Shown one piece after another: positions 40,301-52,760 of a stretch of DNA of 64,000 bases. The position numbers were made by a program, and so were the translations under genes. Every line of letters starts with the position of its first letter. Within the stretch, counting starts at the first letter, position 1. Below the pieces are notes generated by a model. That model did no database searches and was not told where the DNA came from. It saw only the letters and a program-made list of their open reading frames with translations. The DNA is from Daphnia carinata (taxonomy: Eukaryota; Arthropoda; Branchiopoda; Diplostraca; Daphniidae): the NCBI RefSeq assembly GCF_022539665.2, contig NC_081331.1, positions 1,460,501-1,524,500 of the forward strand, written 5' to 3'.

Positions 40301-41209
40301 TTTGTTGAGGCTTATATAAACATCTTGTGATTTTATGTAACGCAACATACTCTTTGGTTATGGCACGGACAAGTCCATCGTCAAGGCAGTCAATCAATTC
40401 AATCAATTTTATGGGGTCGATGGTGGCAGGATAAATCACTTCGTCCAGCTCTTCACGGTCCAAATTGTTGAACGCCGTTGAAACATGAACGACCGCCTGC
40501 GGATAGAGCCGAAAAAAAAATAACAGTTAGGCATGAATCATTGTTGCTCAAGAAGTGTCCAAAAGCTGATGCATCCAATAAAACAGTCAGAAGATGTTCA
40601 TACCTGTAGTTTTTCCATTTTGCGGCAAATTGCCAATAATTCTCTTGGACCTTTGACGTTGAGCTGAACAGCCGTTTTGAGTTCTTCATCGAATTTAACA
40701 GTGGCGGCGGAATTAAAAACGATCGACACATTGTCGGTAATGAGCTGCATATCTTCAGGCGAGAGGCCGAATCCAGGAAATGTTACATCACCCGCCACGG
40801 CAGCAATTTTCTTTAATTGTTCCGGATGTTCGTTGCGCAGGTTTTCAAACACCTATACAATAGGGGAAAGGACAATGGAGTAGAGGAAAAGAAAAAGATT
40901 TAAGATCACACGAAGTGTAACAAAAGGTGTAGTGGATAAATACGAAATTCACGCACCAGCAGAGAGAGTAAAAAGTGAAAATTGCTTTCTACTATCTGTG
41001 TTAGTTAAACGTACCTGATTGTCAATGAATTCGCGCAGGCGAGTACTGACGTCCTTGCCCTTGGAAGGTCTCATCAACAAGTAGAGTTGCTCGACTCCGG
41101 GACACGAGCGGAGCAGCTTTTCTACCAACACCTTGCCCATGAAACCTGTCGCACCGGTGATAAACACCGTTCGACCTTTGTAAAACTCGGCGATACTTGA
41201 TCCTTCCAT
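37386..41209 (-). CDS. Fatty acyl-CoA reductase (FAR-D)
   Basis: Longest FAR copy. Eight exons in transcript order: 41209..41015, 40852..40604, 40496..40351, 40182..40013, 38624..38492, 38393..38123, 38000..37747, 37605..37386; 1638 bases, 545 residues, all in frame. GATGFMG at 19-25, YTYTK at 206-210, and a normal FAR C-terminal domain (ARRYILKDD). Two differences stand out. Exon 6 is 27 bases longer than in FAR-B and FAR-E, giving a hydrophilic insert before the VYNCSTG motif. After the hydrophobic tail (about 478-495) there is a further hydrophilic stretch of about 50 residues, whereas the others stop soon after the anchor. Intron 4 (38625..40012) is about 1.4 kb, far longer than the rest. 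The ATG is preceded by a long T run, probably an intron end or leader. Confidence 0.93.
38625..40012 (-). other. Long fourth intron of FAR-D
   Basis: About 1.4 kb where the equivalent FAR-A, FAR-B and FAR-E introns are 66-73 bases and FAR-C has none. It contains short A runs and a C run (about 39355-39365), with no exon-like or repeat-encoded protein sequence. Confidence 0.7.
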
Positions 41210-43029
41210 GTTATATCGTTTTTTTTTTTTTTGCAGACCGCTGCCCGCGTTTCAAAATGAAGACGTAAAAAAAACGAGTGGTGAGATAAAGGAAGGTGAG
41301 TAACTTTACGTAACGAATAAACACTTGGACGCACAACGCTTGGCAGCCTTGAATTTCGCAATTGCACAGGTTTCTGTAGATATATCGGTTAGTTTACGAA
41401 AATCAAGCAAAACACTTCACATCACGACCAATATGCAATGATAGTGCCATCAGCTCACGGTGTAAAAACATAAAATCACAACTTTTCCACCGAAGAAACC
41501 AATGCCGAATGAATTGAATTGATACTAAATGTAGACCAATACGCAGAAGGTTAGGTTGTCTTCCTTCGGGAGAGTCTAAGGAGCGTGCATGCGACCTACA
41601 GAGAGTACCCGTCTTGTCTGGGATAGTAACCAGCGTGTCCCCACTTACTTATAACGTTGCCCTGGTACATCGCCTCTCTTTCGCCCATTCAAGACACACA
41701 CACACACGCCCCAACCGAGTAGGCTGATCCTCTGGTGAGCACCACAAAACCGTAAAGGAACGAAAGAGAGAGAAAGAGAGAGAGAAAGAGAATTGCTACG
41801 AGGCAGCTCAGCAGCAGGGGGAGTGAAAAATGGAAAACCTGGGGGTCACTCGAAAACCCGAAAGAAAAAAAAAAAGATAACTTGGTATCTACGTATACAT
41901 ACATATGGTAGTATACAATGCACATATACACCTATGCGAGAAAATCGAAACAAGGGAAAGATCCCTTCGAAAGGCCGGAGCCGCCCCTCGGAATTGTTCA
42001 ATCTCTTCTTCTTCCTCCTCTTCTCTTATGTATTCTTCTTTTTTTTTTGTTTCTTGTTCTTCTGGAATTTCACCGCAACGGGCCCTAAGGGAGGAAAGTA
42101 TTAGTTTTCCCGTATAGCTTTTTCTTGTTGAGTCCTATCTCTTCTTTGAAAACAAGGGGAGCTTACCTTAGACGGCAGTAAGAAGGAAAGAGAAGGAAAG
42201 AAAAGGACAGTGAACAAAAAATTAGAAATAAAATTAAAAATTTAACCGAAAAACAACATAAAAGTTAAGGCATACACCTGGAGAAATTGGTGATTCTTTT
42301 GGGCCGCCCACCACCACCAAACCCTCATCAATACACCGCAGACGTTGGTTTTCTCGCGCATGCGTGTCTTTCTGGATAAGTTGAGCGAGCAAAGAGGAGG
42401 GATCACGACCAGGCTGGGTGAGGCGGGCTGTTTCCCGTTTACCAGCGCCCGCTATTGCCTCTGTGCAAGCCATAACACCAGCCGGATACGTCATTAATGC
42501 TCACTACACTAGAACATCCTCTCATTTCTCTATTTCCATTTGAATGACCATTGCGTTTGATGATGGAGTTCGTGCAAGATGGGAAAACTCATATAATAAT
42601 ATACAGGACAAATATAAACAAGCTGAACGCTATAGCACATCTGCCTTTCCGTAAAATGACATAACACGGATTTGGAACGCGGAGAAGTAATAAAAAAAAA
42701 TGACATGAAACTTGAAAAAAAAAACAAGCTACAAAAAGACTGACGGAGATCGTAAATCAGGAAATCGTGCGGTACGGAACTACTCACTGTGGATGGATAT
42801 TCGGAACAAGACGCGGAGAAACTAATCCGCTCCAGCTTTCACTTCATTTTCAGTGACCACATCAAGAAAGCTTTGGCTTACCGTCTGTTGTTGTTCTTAC
42901 ACGAGACGGATGTTGTTCAACATTGTGATGGACTATTTCAAATTCTACGCCATATCTCCCACGAAAAATTGTTTATGACTGCGAGTAAAAATGATTTTCT
43001 TTAAAATTCCAGAATCATTTTTTTGTTGT
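41210..43029. other. Intergenic region between NEK6/7 and FAR-D
   Basis: Upstream of FAR-D and downstream of the NEK gene. It holds a CA run (about 41693-41708), GA-rich tracts (41760-41795, 42170-42210) and T-rich tracts. No gene supported. Confidence 0.55.
41693..41795. repeat. CA and GA simple repeats
   Basis: A short (CA)n run at about 41693-41708 and interrupted (GA)n at 41762-41792, in the region that should contain the FAR-D promoter. Confidence 0.8.
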
Positions 43030-46000
43030 TCACGAACAATGGCGACGAGATGATGGATCAACTACCGGAATTTTATCCACTGACGATTGCAAATAAAGTG
43101 TTTTGGCAATACAAAACACTTTTAGGGCGTCTGGCCGTTCGGTGGGAGCGCGTTGCAAACAGGATCCTACCAAATGGCGCATCTGAAATGGCGAGAAATG
43201 ATTTCGACATATCAGGATAGATAAGAAAAACAAAAGTGACGAGTGTGGTTACGTCATCGCTGTAGCGATCAGACGGCAATGGCGGGTATTCACAGCGTTC
43301 GATGTTTTGGCGAAGTGCGTTCCAGTTGGACTTGAAACAATTGAAAGGCGGCTGGAGCGCTGCCATCTAAGGGAATTGGAATGCTCAGTAATGACATTGA
43401 CATACACAGTTTTTTATAGTTAAAGATGACGGTGCGCAACATTTTTTAAAAAATACAGTGAAAGCCTTGTACGAGCACGAGGACAGATAGCTGCAATAAC
43501 CTCGGATGTTTTCAGTTTCAATGACTAGTAAGAACTAAACAATGGCAGAATTGATGCAACAGTATCCGTCTACAACTATTAATCTAGCACGCCATTTTCA
43601 ATCAGCCCAATGCTATTTCTTTACTAGTAAGCATAGAAAATAAAACGCGTATTTTAATCACTTGAATATGCGGCAATTTTATCATAAAATTATACACAAC
43701 CTCATAAAGGAGACAGCCAAGTGACCAAATATCCGATGAAAAATCATAGCCGCATTGATTGAGTCGCTCAGGGCTGATTCATGTGTAAAGCAAGCAAAGG
43801 AAAAAGAAAAAGATGTAGCCAAAAGAAAACCAAGAATGCTGCGTGTTAATAAAGAATGTTAAGCTTACCTCATGTAATATGGAGTCCCGACAAGCGAATG
43901 CGCTGCAAATGTTTTGCTGGGGAACGCAATGAATGTTGTTGTGGTACGGGGGAAAAGGGGAATACCAAAAAGAAAAAGAAAAATCATCTAATTGCCATTC
44001 TGCAGCATGGGCGGTGATGTTATTCTTATAGTAAAAAAGGGAAAAACCCACCGAATCTCCATATTTACACGATATGATCGTACCTGCTGAAGAAGCGCCC
44101 AAGACCCAAGTCTCCCAGTTTCACGGTCAAGTCCGAAGTTAAGAAGACATTGGCCGGCTTGATGTCTACAAGCCATCGTAACACAAAAGTTAAAACGTGC
44201 GCAGTGCGAAAATAAAAATGTGAGGCATTTCCCATAGAAGTGTAAATCATAAAAACGCGCGTATAGCGAACATTGCCCCTCTTTGCACAGGTAAACGTGT
44301 TAAGAACCACAACCGGTATGCACACGTTGTAACGGATGCATGTTCAATGCCCTGGCGTTGCGTGACGCTTAAAACAACGTGCATCATTTTAAAGCATAAA
44401 ATGTAATGTACCGCTAAATAAATATCGTCATTTTTTACCTCTATGAACGATTCGTTTTTCGTGGATGTGTGAGAGGGCCGAAGCGATTTGAACAAAAAAT
44501 CGCCAAATGGCTTGTTCTGTCATAAGTCTGGAATGACGTTGACAGCTGCTGATTACAAATTGCGATGGACGGGCAAGGAAACGCCAAAAGCGACATGTAC
44601 GTAAAGAAAAAGAAGAAAAAACAAAACAAAACATGACGAAGCGAAAACAGCAACAACAAAAAAGGCATCGCGCAGCTATCGATGCCCTTGTTCCAATTTG
44701 AAACTCCCTTCACGCAAGAATCAGATCCCATAAAGAGAGATAAAAGATTAACATCGTTTAATAATAATAGGTATATCGTATCTCTAAACAAAACAAAAAA
44801 ATAAGGTACATAGAAAGACGTCACGGACGAACCTGAAGAGAAATTTGGCCAAATCTCCCGCACCTGCTAGCTCAAGCACGATCAGCAGCTGGCCGGATTG
44901 CTTTTCTTCGAACGAACCCAAATAGCGCACCACATTCGGATGTTTCAGTTGCTATAACACACAAACCGAAAGTTGTTTTTTTTTTTCTTTTGGAATTTTG
45001 AAGTAGAGAAAGGTAGACTGGGAAGAGGAAAACATGAAGAAACAAAGTCTGGTTGTCATCCGAATCAGGGCGTGAAATGCAAAACACGCGGTACCACCCA
45101 CATTTTCTACTAGAATTATCGGTCGTGCTTCTCCAACAATTGTCTCTTTCCCATTGGCTATTATTCTGCTTAATTACGTAAAACAAAAACATTTAAGTTG
45201 CGTCATCAACCACATTTTTTCACTGGGGCCTGTTGCTATGTCTTGTTGTCTGTTGGCGTTTTCGAACCGGATGCAGAATAAATTAGCAAAATACCAAGCG
45301 CGAATAAAAAAAAAATAATTTCAACTGTTTTGAAAAGCCATGAAAAGGTCACATGAGCCAAGAAAAAAAAAACCAGTCGGACCTTACGCAACATCCTTCC
45401 ACAAAAAAAAAATATAAACATTATCTCAGCTAAGATCTTGGCCGCCGCTTAAGTCTTCAGACTTGCGACTGTGTGTCAATATCCCGTTAGGCCAAACATT
45501 GTAGCCAATTTGGGATGATACAAGGGTGTTCTCTGATTCCACGCAGGCATATACGACAAGAAGAAGCTTCAAAACTAAAAGTTTTTTCTTAACTTAAGCA
45601 GTTGAACTTCTTTGAGGCAGTCGGCCCGTGCTTTGGAGTCGACCATTTCGAGCAGCTCGACACGTTTGATTGCAACTTGGCGTTGAGGGCAGGGTCGGAA
45701 TGTGGCTGAATACACCTTTTGAATAACATTCAAATTACGAATGCAACCAAGAACAATGTGAAACCAGAAAAGACTTAGTGATCAAGAAGTGATTAGAGTT
45801 CATCTCTTAATTTTAGCATTGCATTGTCATTCCATACACCATTTTTTTAATGCCTTGACGGACAAGTGGTGAATTGAATTACCTGACTAAATTGCCCTTT
45901 GCCGATTTCACGACTCACAGCAAATTGTGACAGAGACAGTGTCTCCTCGTCTGCCAGTAGACCGTCGTCATTGGCCAAAGTGACGTCACGTACCACATCG

Positions 46001-46035
46001 TTTGAACGTAACGGAAACTTAGCGTTCTTCTCCAT
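43030..46035 (-). CDS. NIMA-related Ser/Thr kinase, NEK6/NEK7 type
   Basis: Mitotic/cytoskeletal kinase. Nine exons in transcript order: 46035..45883, 45715..45593, 44951..44833, 44548..44439, 44165..44084, 43916..43869, 43773..43701, 43366..43253, 43182..43030; about 324 residues. NEK6/7 signatures: short N-terminus, SLSQFAVSREIGKGQFSQV Gly-loop, VAIK Lys68, HRDIKPAN at 167-174, DLG (not DFG) at 187-189, and the activation loop FFSSKTFAAHSLVGTPYYM with Ser203 at the NEK6 Ser206 position. It ends soon after the kinase domain, as NEK6 and NEK7 do. Problem: exon 2 ends CTTAAGTTAAG and exon 3 begins CAACTG after TATAG. Protein homology requires AAG|CAA, but the only GT leaves the frame one base short. 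Exon 4 has a CAGCAG acceptor, so two forms differing by one residue are possible. Confidence 0.88.
44952..45592 (-). other. Second intron of the NEK6/7 gene
   Basis: About 640 bases, the longest intron of this gene, with several A/T homopolymer runs on the coding strand. No extra exon that would resolve the exon 2/3 phase problem could be identified. Confidence 0.6.
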
Positions 46036-49000
46036 GGCTCGGAACAAACGTAGAAACTTCCTTATACGTAATTTCACGATAACACAAAGTCTATTGGCTG
46101 ACGATGACGTGGCAGAAAAAGCACACGTTTAGTGACCGATGTCACCCTCGTTAGGAATTTGACTGGCCAACATTTTCAGTTCATTAACCCTGATGACACC
46201 TTTTGCAGTTGTTTTTGTGACGTCACAAGCTGCCAACTCGACAGTGAAATTACGAACGCAATTGGTTCTATGGAAAGCCAATGAGTTTCATCGTGGACAA
46301 CCCAACGACGTCACAGGTATTTCGTCACTACCATCGCATTGCCCATTTTATGTTGTTTTTTTATCTGTCGCCAGTGAGATTTCAGACTTTTTATTTTGTT
46401 AGTTGGTCGAGTGAACTCGAGTACGAAAGCGACTCACGCAATAAAAATCGAAACAACCGTTGATATGATGCAATAATCCAATGGTTCGTGACATTGGACC
46501 TACAGAGAAACATTACAACACAAAGATAACCGTAGATGTGCTGTGACAACTACATATCGATATAAATAGTTGCACGCAAACGTGAACTAAAGTATCACCT
46601 CTTTACTGCAGGTGTCTTTTCTATTCGTTTCCTGTCGCTCCAGTTTCAGCAAGCCAGTTACGTTTCTATATTTGTTTTCCTTTCTTTTGCGGAACGAGAC
46701 GTGAAACGCTAGAGGAATGTCTCGGTTTCGCCTTTCCTCTGCTAACTCATCAGACCAGAATAAACGCCTTGTCTATACTGTTAAATTTATGGTAATTTTC
46801 GTATGCATGCTGCACCAGCGATGATGGGAAGGTGTGTCTTTGCCACCGGAGGTGAATCCGCACCATATTGCAAGTGGGTTAGCACGATAGTACGCCATGA
46901 CCTCAATTCCACCGCTTCGCTTTTCCCTTTTCACCAATTCACTTTCCTTTGCTGCTGCTTCGCAATAAGAGAGTGATTAGAAAGAGAAAGGAATGGGCCT
47001 ATTAGTTTTGGCGTTCAAGTCCAAAATAGGCTCACCTCCGTATGGGTAGATGTGTGTACTATAGCTATGCGGTTAGCTGGTACACATCGGAAAAATACAC
47101 GTAAAGAGTAGAACATGCGAACTAACCAAAGCGAAAGTAAACCGTTTAAAAGGAAAAAAAAAAGAAAATGAAAAATGGAAACTCTTGTGATTATTCCCTC
47201 AGACTTTCGCCATATATTTATGAATATTGGAGTGTCTTAGTATTTTTTTAGCGTTTTCGTTAACATTAGTCTTTTGTTTCTTTCACCATTTTCAGCTTAA
47301 AGTTAAGGGAGAAGATATACGAAGTGCAATAATATAGCCAGCTGGTTGCGGTTTATCTCCGACACTACTTGCCCAGCGGAAAAATGTGGTGTACAACCAG
47401 CTACTACGAGTTACTAGTGAAAATTTCTTTCCTATTTCGTTAATTAGTATGCACACATTTCACCATTCATGACGTTCTTGCACATTTTTTTCTCTCCTTT
47501 GGCTCCTTTCCCTTTGCTCATGTCTCTAAGGATGACAGCCGAATTGTTGATGGGAAAATGGAATCATTGATCGCTCGTGATCGATGCGGCTTGAGCCAGT
47601 TATCGATCAGCGTGATCGTGTGGTTGAGTTTCAACAGGTGATCGCTTCACGCCACCCTAGGTACCGATTTTCCGCGGTCAAATCTCAGAAAAAATTTCGT
47701 GAATCATAGCTTACTTGGTAAGCCTTTTCTTCGGACTTCCCCGCATTATTTGAAGGCTCTTTTGAATTGTGCAAATTCAGGACGACCTTCTAAAATTTGC
47801 GTATTTTCCCAACTAAAAATGATTGCAACAGCCTCAAGAGAGACTCTGTTGCCGCCTTCATTCGTTACGTCTTCCTGTCGTGAAAGGAAAAAATGTTCGT
47901 TTCACGCGTACAAATTTCCACGACTTCTCTTTAGCGGTTTCTTGACTTGACCGTATACGATTTGGCGTTGGCGAGGTCGAAAAAAAGTTTCGAAGAAAAG
48001 ATGAAGAAATGTTTGACGGTCACCTTCTTCAAGCAAGAAACCTTGGTAATGATGACTCTGGTTATTACTAGTATTTTTGCATCCATAATGGCTGTGAGTC
48101 CAAGGCTATTTTGCCACGTTTCGCCATGTCATCGCTTGTTATTAATAGATGGATGTGAGTTTATCACAGTGGGTAGCGCACCTGTTCCAAAAATCCTGAA
48201 TAGCAGGACCATACTTAACGTTGGGGCCAAGGTCTTGCAATTAATAAAAAAATGAAGGTCTTCAATTGCCCTTTTTAGAGAACGTGTTATCAGCTTATCG
48301 GTTGCTCTCAATCTAATACTATGGCAAGCCTCAAAGTAAAAATCATCATCTTGGCTGATATCAAATTATTTGGCTGGCACCATCGCCATCTGTTGGATAG
48401 TCCAGCGTGAAAAATGTTGGCTTCCGCTTTGCTCTTATGCATGCCCTAAACGTAATAAAAAAACCGAAATGAAAATGCAACTAGGACAAGAGATTTGAGT
48501 ACAGTACTAGACAACAATGTTGTCGTTTTATTGTGGAATGAGCAGATGTGATGTATATTTCTAAATAATATGGATATTGTAATGGTTTTTTTTTTTGCAT
48601 GCAGCCACCAGCTTAAGAACACGGGCAACTGCAGGAGGAATAAACGTGGAGTGTGTAATCAAGGGGAAGTTGCGCATGGGTAACATGGGAGAATTAACCG
48701 CTTAGCAGTCAGACGACCATTGACATAAAAGAACCGCCCGAAATTCAAAAGAAAACAAAATCAAACAAAATATAGAACTCGTTCGGCTTTGACAATGTTT
48801 GTTTTTTTTTGTGTGTTGTTTATCTTGTTTTTCCCGTCCATATAAGGCAAAACTGAGGGAATTAAAAACAAAATCATTCATGAAAAAAAAGAAGCACATA
48901 CATACAATGTCATCACATATCCATGCACGTATTGGTTTCCATTGCTCTGTAATTAAACTATTATTTGCATATAATGCAACTACTCATTCCTTTTAACACT

Positions 49001-49220
49001 ATTTTTTTGTTGAGAATTTTCTGAAATTTTTTGTCTTCATCTTTCTGTACTTCATGGGTGTTGGAAGAGATACTACTTTTCTATACTGTGTGTAAAGAAG
49101 GTTATAATGACAAGAGAAAAAAAAAAACGTTGATATAAATGATAATTGGATGGTTATCCATCACGATTGTGGTGTCTGCAAAAACAAAACAAAAAAGCGA
49201 TTAATGATATCAATGAGCGG
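46036..49220. other. Intergenic region between FAR-E and NEK6/7
   Basis: Apart from one weak candidate small gene (46561-47338), no exon chain, RNA gene or repeat family is evident. An A/T run occurs at 47151-47165. Confidence 0.5.
46717..47338 (+). CDS. Candidate very small gene (weak)
   Basis: A good TATA box (TATAAATAG, 46561-46569) lies about 150 bases upstream of an ATG at 46717. The frame runs 25 codons to a donor (ATG|GTAATT, exon 46717..46791). A strong pyrimidine-rich acceptor ending TTTTCAG at 47295 opens a possible second exon, 47296..47338, that continues in phase for 13 codons to a stop, for 38 residues in all. Unspliced, the frame stops after 36 codons. There is no homology evidence, and the promoter could drive a non-coding RNA or an unseen 5' exon instead. 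Confidence 0.2.
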
Positions 49221-52200
49221 CTACGTGGCCTGCAGTGCGCCGCCAAATATCCAAGTGAACAAGCGCAAGCCGACAAAGAACGCGACGAGCAAAAGGATCG
49301 CTTGAGTAGCCTTTTGTAGCCAATAAAACCTTTTTAATCGAATGTATAAATAAGAATCAATAAATAAACTGTGTAACCAAATGAACGCACAATGATTAAA
49401 AAAAAAAAAAACCTTTTGATGATGATTTTGGCTTCTTCTACCGGTGTGTTATCCTTCAAAATGTATTTTTTCGTACCCGCCACGTAGTTGGTAATGTACT
49501 GCCGCCAATTGATTTGACGCACGTCAAAGTAGAAAATCTCACGATCCTGAGCCGACATTTTGTCCAGCAGGCGGATAGCATTATCGCTGATGAATCGCCA
49601 CTGTCGAATCGTGTAAAAATTAAGGCACGCCATAGCCCTATCGGCTTTGCTGTAGAATCGAACCTAAAGAACAAGGTGAAATCGAAATTTGTCACGAGCT
49701 TTTTCCCACAAATTTTAATTGCATTGTTTGTACCAATTTAGGCTGTTTGCCTAGCAATCGAGCGAGGAAATCGATTATGTAAGCCGGAATGTAGTGAAAG
49801 ATGTAAGCGGCGATTGTGTAGTTCCACTCGCTGCTGATGAAACTGATGCTGGGGTACCACATGATATCTCCGCCAGGTTTTTCCATCCACGCATCGAACG
49901 CGATGGTGCGGAATTCACCCCAGCTAAGCGGATTTTGATCGCCAGTTGAGCAATTGTACACTTTTACTTCGTTAGATCTATAAAAAAACAATCACAATTA
50001 TAAAATCCAAGCTGAATTTGGGACATAGGGACGTGTTCAACTCACTTGTGAGTAGCCGTATACCAAGCAACGGCTAGCATCAAATGGATGGGGAATTCCA
50101 CCGGAATCATGTCGCCAACCAAGTCCGGTCGGGATCGTACCACTCGAAGGAAACCTTTGCCTACGCCCGCGATTATACCTAAGAACGTTTCCACTCAATT
50201 AAAGTGAAAATACAAATTGTAAGGAAAAAAAAAATATATCGAACCAGTTGGCCCGTTGATGTTATCAATCCAACCGGGCATGGGTTCCTTCAGGGCGGCC
50301 GTCACGGTTGACGGTCTAACGATGGCCAGCGGAATGTCACCGTGCTCCTCGCGCAGCAACTGTTCGGCGATGGCTTTGGTGTAGGCGTACGTATTGGGAC
50401 ATTTGCCTACAAGTCTACGCAGCAAATACAGACAAGAAACAACAAACTGTTAAGACTCCATAAGTATCATTTTAACTGTCAGCCATATGCGTGAATAAGC
50501 GACTTCCACGATCACAAGTGGATTTCACCAGCTGACGCTGGAGCATATGCGTGTCTTTGGCAGAGAGAAGAAAAGAAATTTAACAGACAAAACCACGTTT
50601 TGCTCTTTCTTTTGTGTCTTTCTCGGTCTCAAAACGCAACAATTAGGTCGCAACTGCTAGTACTTCTTTTCTACTAGTTAACTGTCTACTTAGTTAAATG
50701 GCGAAAGCACCAAACAGCTGCTGTACGTTTGTCCGCAAAAAAAGGAAAACCGAAACATTTGAGCAATTTGAGATTCGTTTGTCGTTGACGAAGATGTGAT
50801 GGTATAAGCAACAATGGCGATCACAACCACCAAGAGAGCCTCGAGCCATTTCTCATGCGCATTATAACTGAGGCGTCTGTGAGTAGTCATAAATTTTTTT
50901 CTTACTTGCTGGTGATGCTCGTCAGCATGTCCTCGTCCAGACAATCGACGATTTCAAGCAGTTTTCGAGGCGTAATAGGCGTCGGGTAGATAACTTCCTC
51001 AATACTTTCCTTGTCCAGGTTATTATAAGCCGTTGAGACGTGAACGAGAGCCTGTTACATGATAATGAAGAGACAAACGTTGGTTTAAACGAGATTAACG
51101 ATGAACAACCGTTTGTATATAGACATGTACCTCTAAGCGTTTCATTTGATGGCAAACATTCATGAGCCGCTGCGGTCCTTTGACATTGAGCTCGACGGCC
51201 GTCCGCAAATCTTCGTCAAAACGAACTGTTGCCGCCGAGTTGAAAACGACCGAGACATCGTCGCATAGAAGTTTCAAGTCTTCAGGCGAGATGCCTAAGC
51301 TGGGCATGGTCACGTCTCCGGCCACGGGGATTACTTTGTTCATGACTTGGGGCCGGTCACGCCGTAAATTCTCGAAAACCTGTCAATTCATTCAATTCAT
51401 TTGATTTTTTTTCAAATTCGCTTTCTACTTCGTTTGTTAGTAGGCAACTACAAATCAAAGTTACAAATTTTACAAAATGTCATAACAATTTCTTAATGAA
51501 CTTCTTTCCTGTCCCCCAAGTCCGTGAATTTTAACATGCACGTGATTTAGTAAGCATAATTTTCGACGAGTCATCGTGACTTTTAATTCTCAATGTTCTG
51601 GCCTTTTCTCCACCGCCCACCGATAACCTTCCTCTCACGGCTATAAGCTTCCTCTTGCATTCTCGCTGGTGCAGTGGGTCACTTCTATCTCTCCCTCTCT
51701 CGAGCGTAAGCTCGAGGCACGCAACGTATATAGCCACCGGGATCGACAACACCATAATTCCATCTTTGCGCTCGGCCATGACCGGACGCATTCGCAGCGC
51801 AACCCGGCATGAATGACGCCATTCGTTCGGAATGGGGGCTCCACGGTTGAGCAGTTGAAACTTGAGGCAATCTCGAATAAGCTCATGTCTTGCGCACGCA
51901 TGTGTGTCTCCCCCCCCCCCCCCCCCTCCTCATATGTTTCGTCCAACGTTTCAAGCTCTCGCCATCGGGCAACGCGTCTCGACCGCTAAACTTCGATCCA
52001 AAGCAGCAACTGGCCAACATGGCGACGCTGCTGCTGGGCAAACGAATGTGTTGCACCCATGCGAGTACGGTTTCATCATCAGACAGAAAGAAAAGAAAAG
52101 CGTTTGTTGGGTGGGACGCAAACTCGATGGAACGGAACCAAATAGCAAATGGATGAGATCCATTGCTGCAACGTGACTGACTTGCTCAACACAAGCCAGT

Positions 52201-52760
52201 AGCGAGCAAAGAAAACGGGTACACGAGCACCTGAAACCCAGACAACCAGTTAATGTTGTGTGTTGCACCATCCCACGTCCGTCCTTTACTTTTTTTTTTT
52301 TAAACATACCCTTCAAACAAACTTTCTCTTTGAGCTTCCCATAGACGTTCTCGCCACCTTTATCGAAATTGCGTTGGCCCATAATTACTCGGCACCCACA
52401 GCAAAGCGGATATTGCATGATTAGATCCGTCTGTCTGCAAACAGAGTCTTGTTCCAATAGTTCCATCGGGATGTAGCAAACATCCGACGTAATCGTTTCC
52501 TTTTGACCAAAGGTTTCTCTTAAACAAAAAAAAATTAATTAATGAAATTATCTTACGATGTGTTGGTTGAATTCCTCAATCCGGGTGCGGACATCTTGGC
52601 CTCTTTTGGGTCGGATGAGCAAATAGACGGCCTTGAGGTCTGGGCAGGATCGCAGCAATTTCTCCACTAGCACTTTGCCGAGAAACCCCGTCCCACCTGT
52701 GACGAACACGCTCCGGCCGCGGTAAAACTCGACCATATTGGATAATTCCTTCGTCTCCAT
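49221..52760 (-). CDS. Fatty acyl-CoA reductase (FAR-E)
   Basis: Eight exons in transcript order: 52760..52557, 51379..51131, 51051..50906, 50414..50245, 50178..50046, 49977..49734, 49663..49413, 49329..49221; 1506 bases, 501 residues, in frame. It is the most divergent copy at the N-terminus: three extra residues, the Rossmann motif reads GGTGFLG rather than GATGFMG, and exon 1 ends NQHI. YAYTK (catalytic YxxxK) falls at 209-213. The KYILKDN block and an [10 protein letters not shown] anchor near the C-terminus are typical. Exon 7 is three bases shorter than in the other copies. The start at 52760 aligns with them; an in-frame ATG at 52841 would add 27 residues. Intron 1 (51380..52556) is about 1.2 kb. 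The last intron begins with a GT followed by a long T run on the coding strand, and its acceptor lacks a strong pyrimidine tract near the AG, so that boundary is the least certain. Confidence 0.92.
51380..52556 (-). other. Long first intron of FAR-E
   Basis: About 1.2 kb with a C run on the plus strand (51909-51926). Overlapping open frames of 60-170 codons on both strands cross this C run and look like chance products of GC-richer composition. Confidence 0.65.

Noticed and set aside
51862-52466. Overlapping open frames on both strands inside the first FAR-E intron
   Set aside because: They cross a long C run, overlap on opposite strands and have no homology; the flanking FAR-E exons splice over them in frame.
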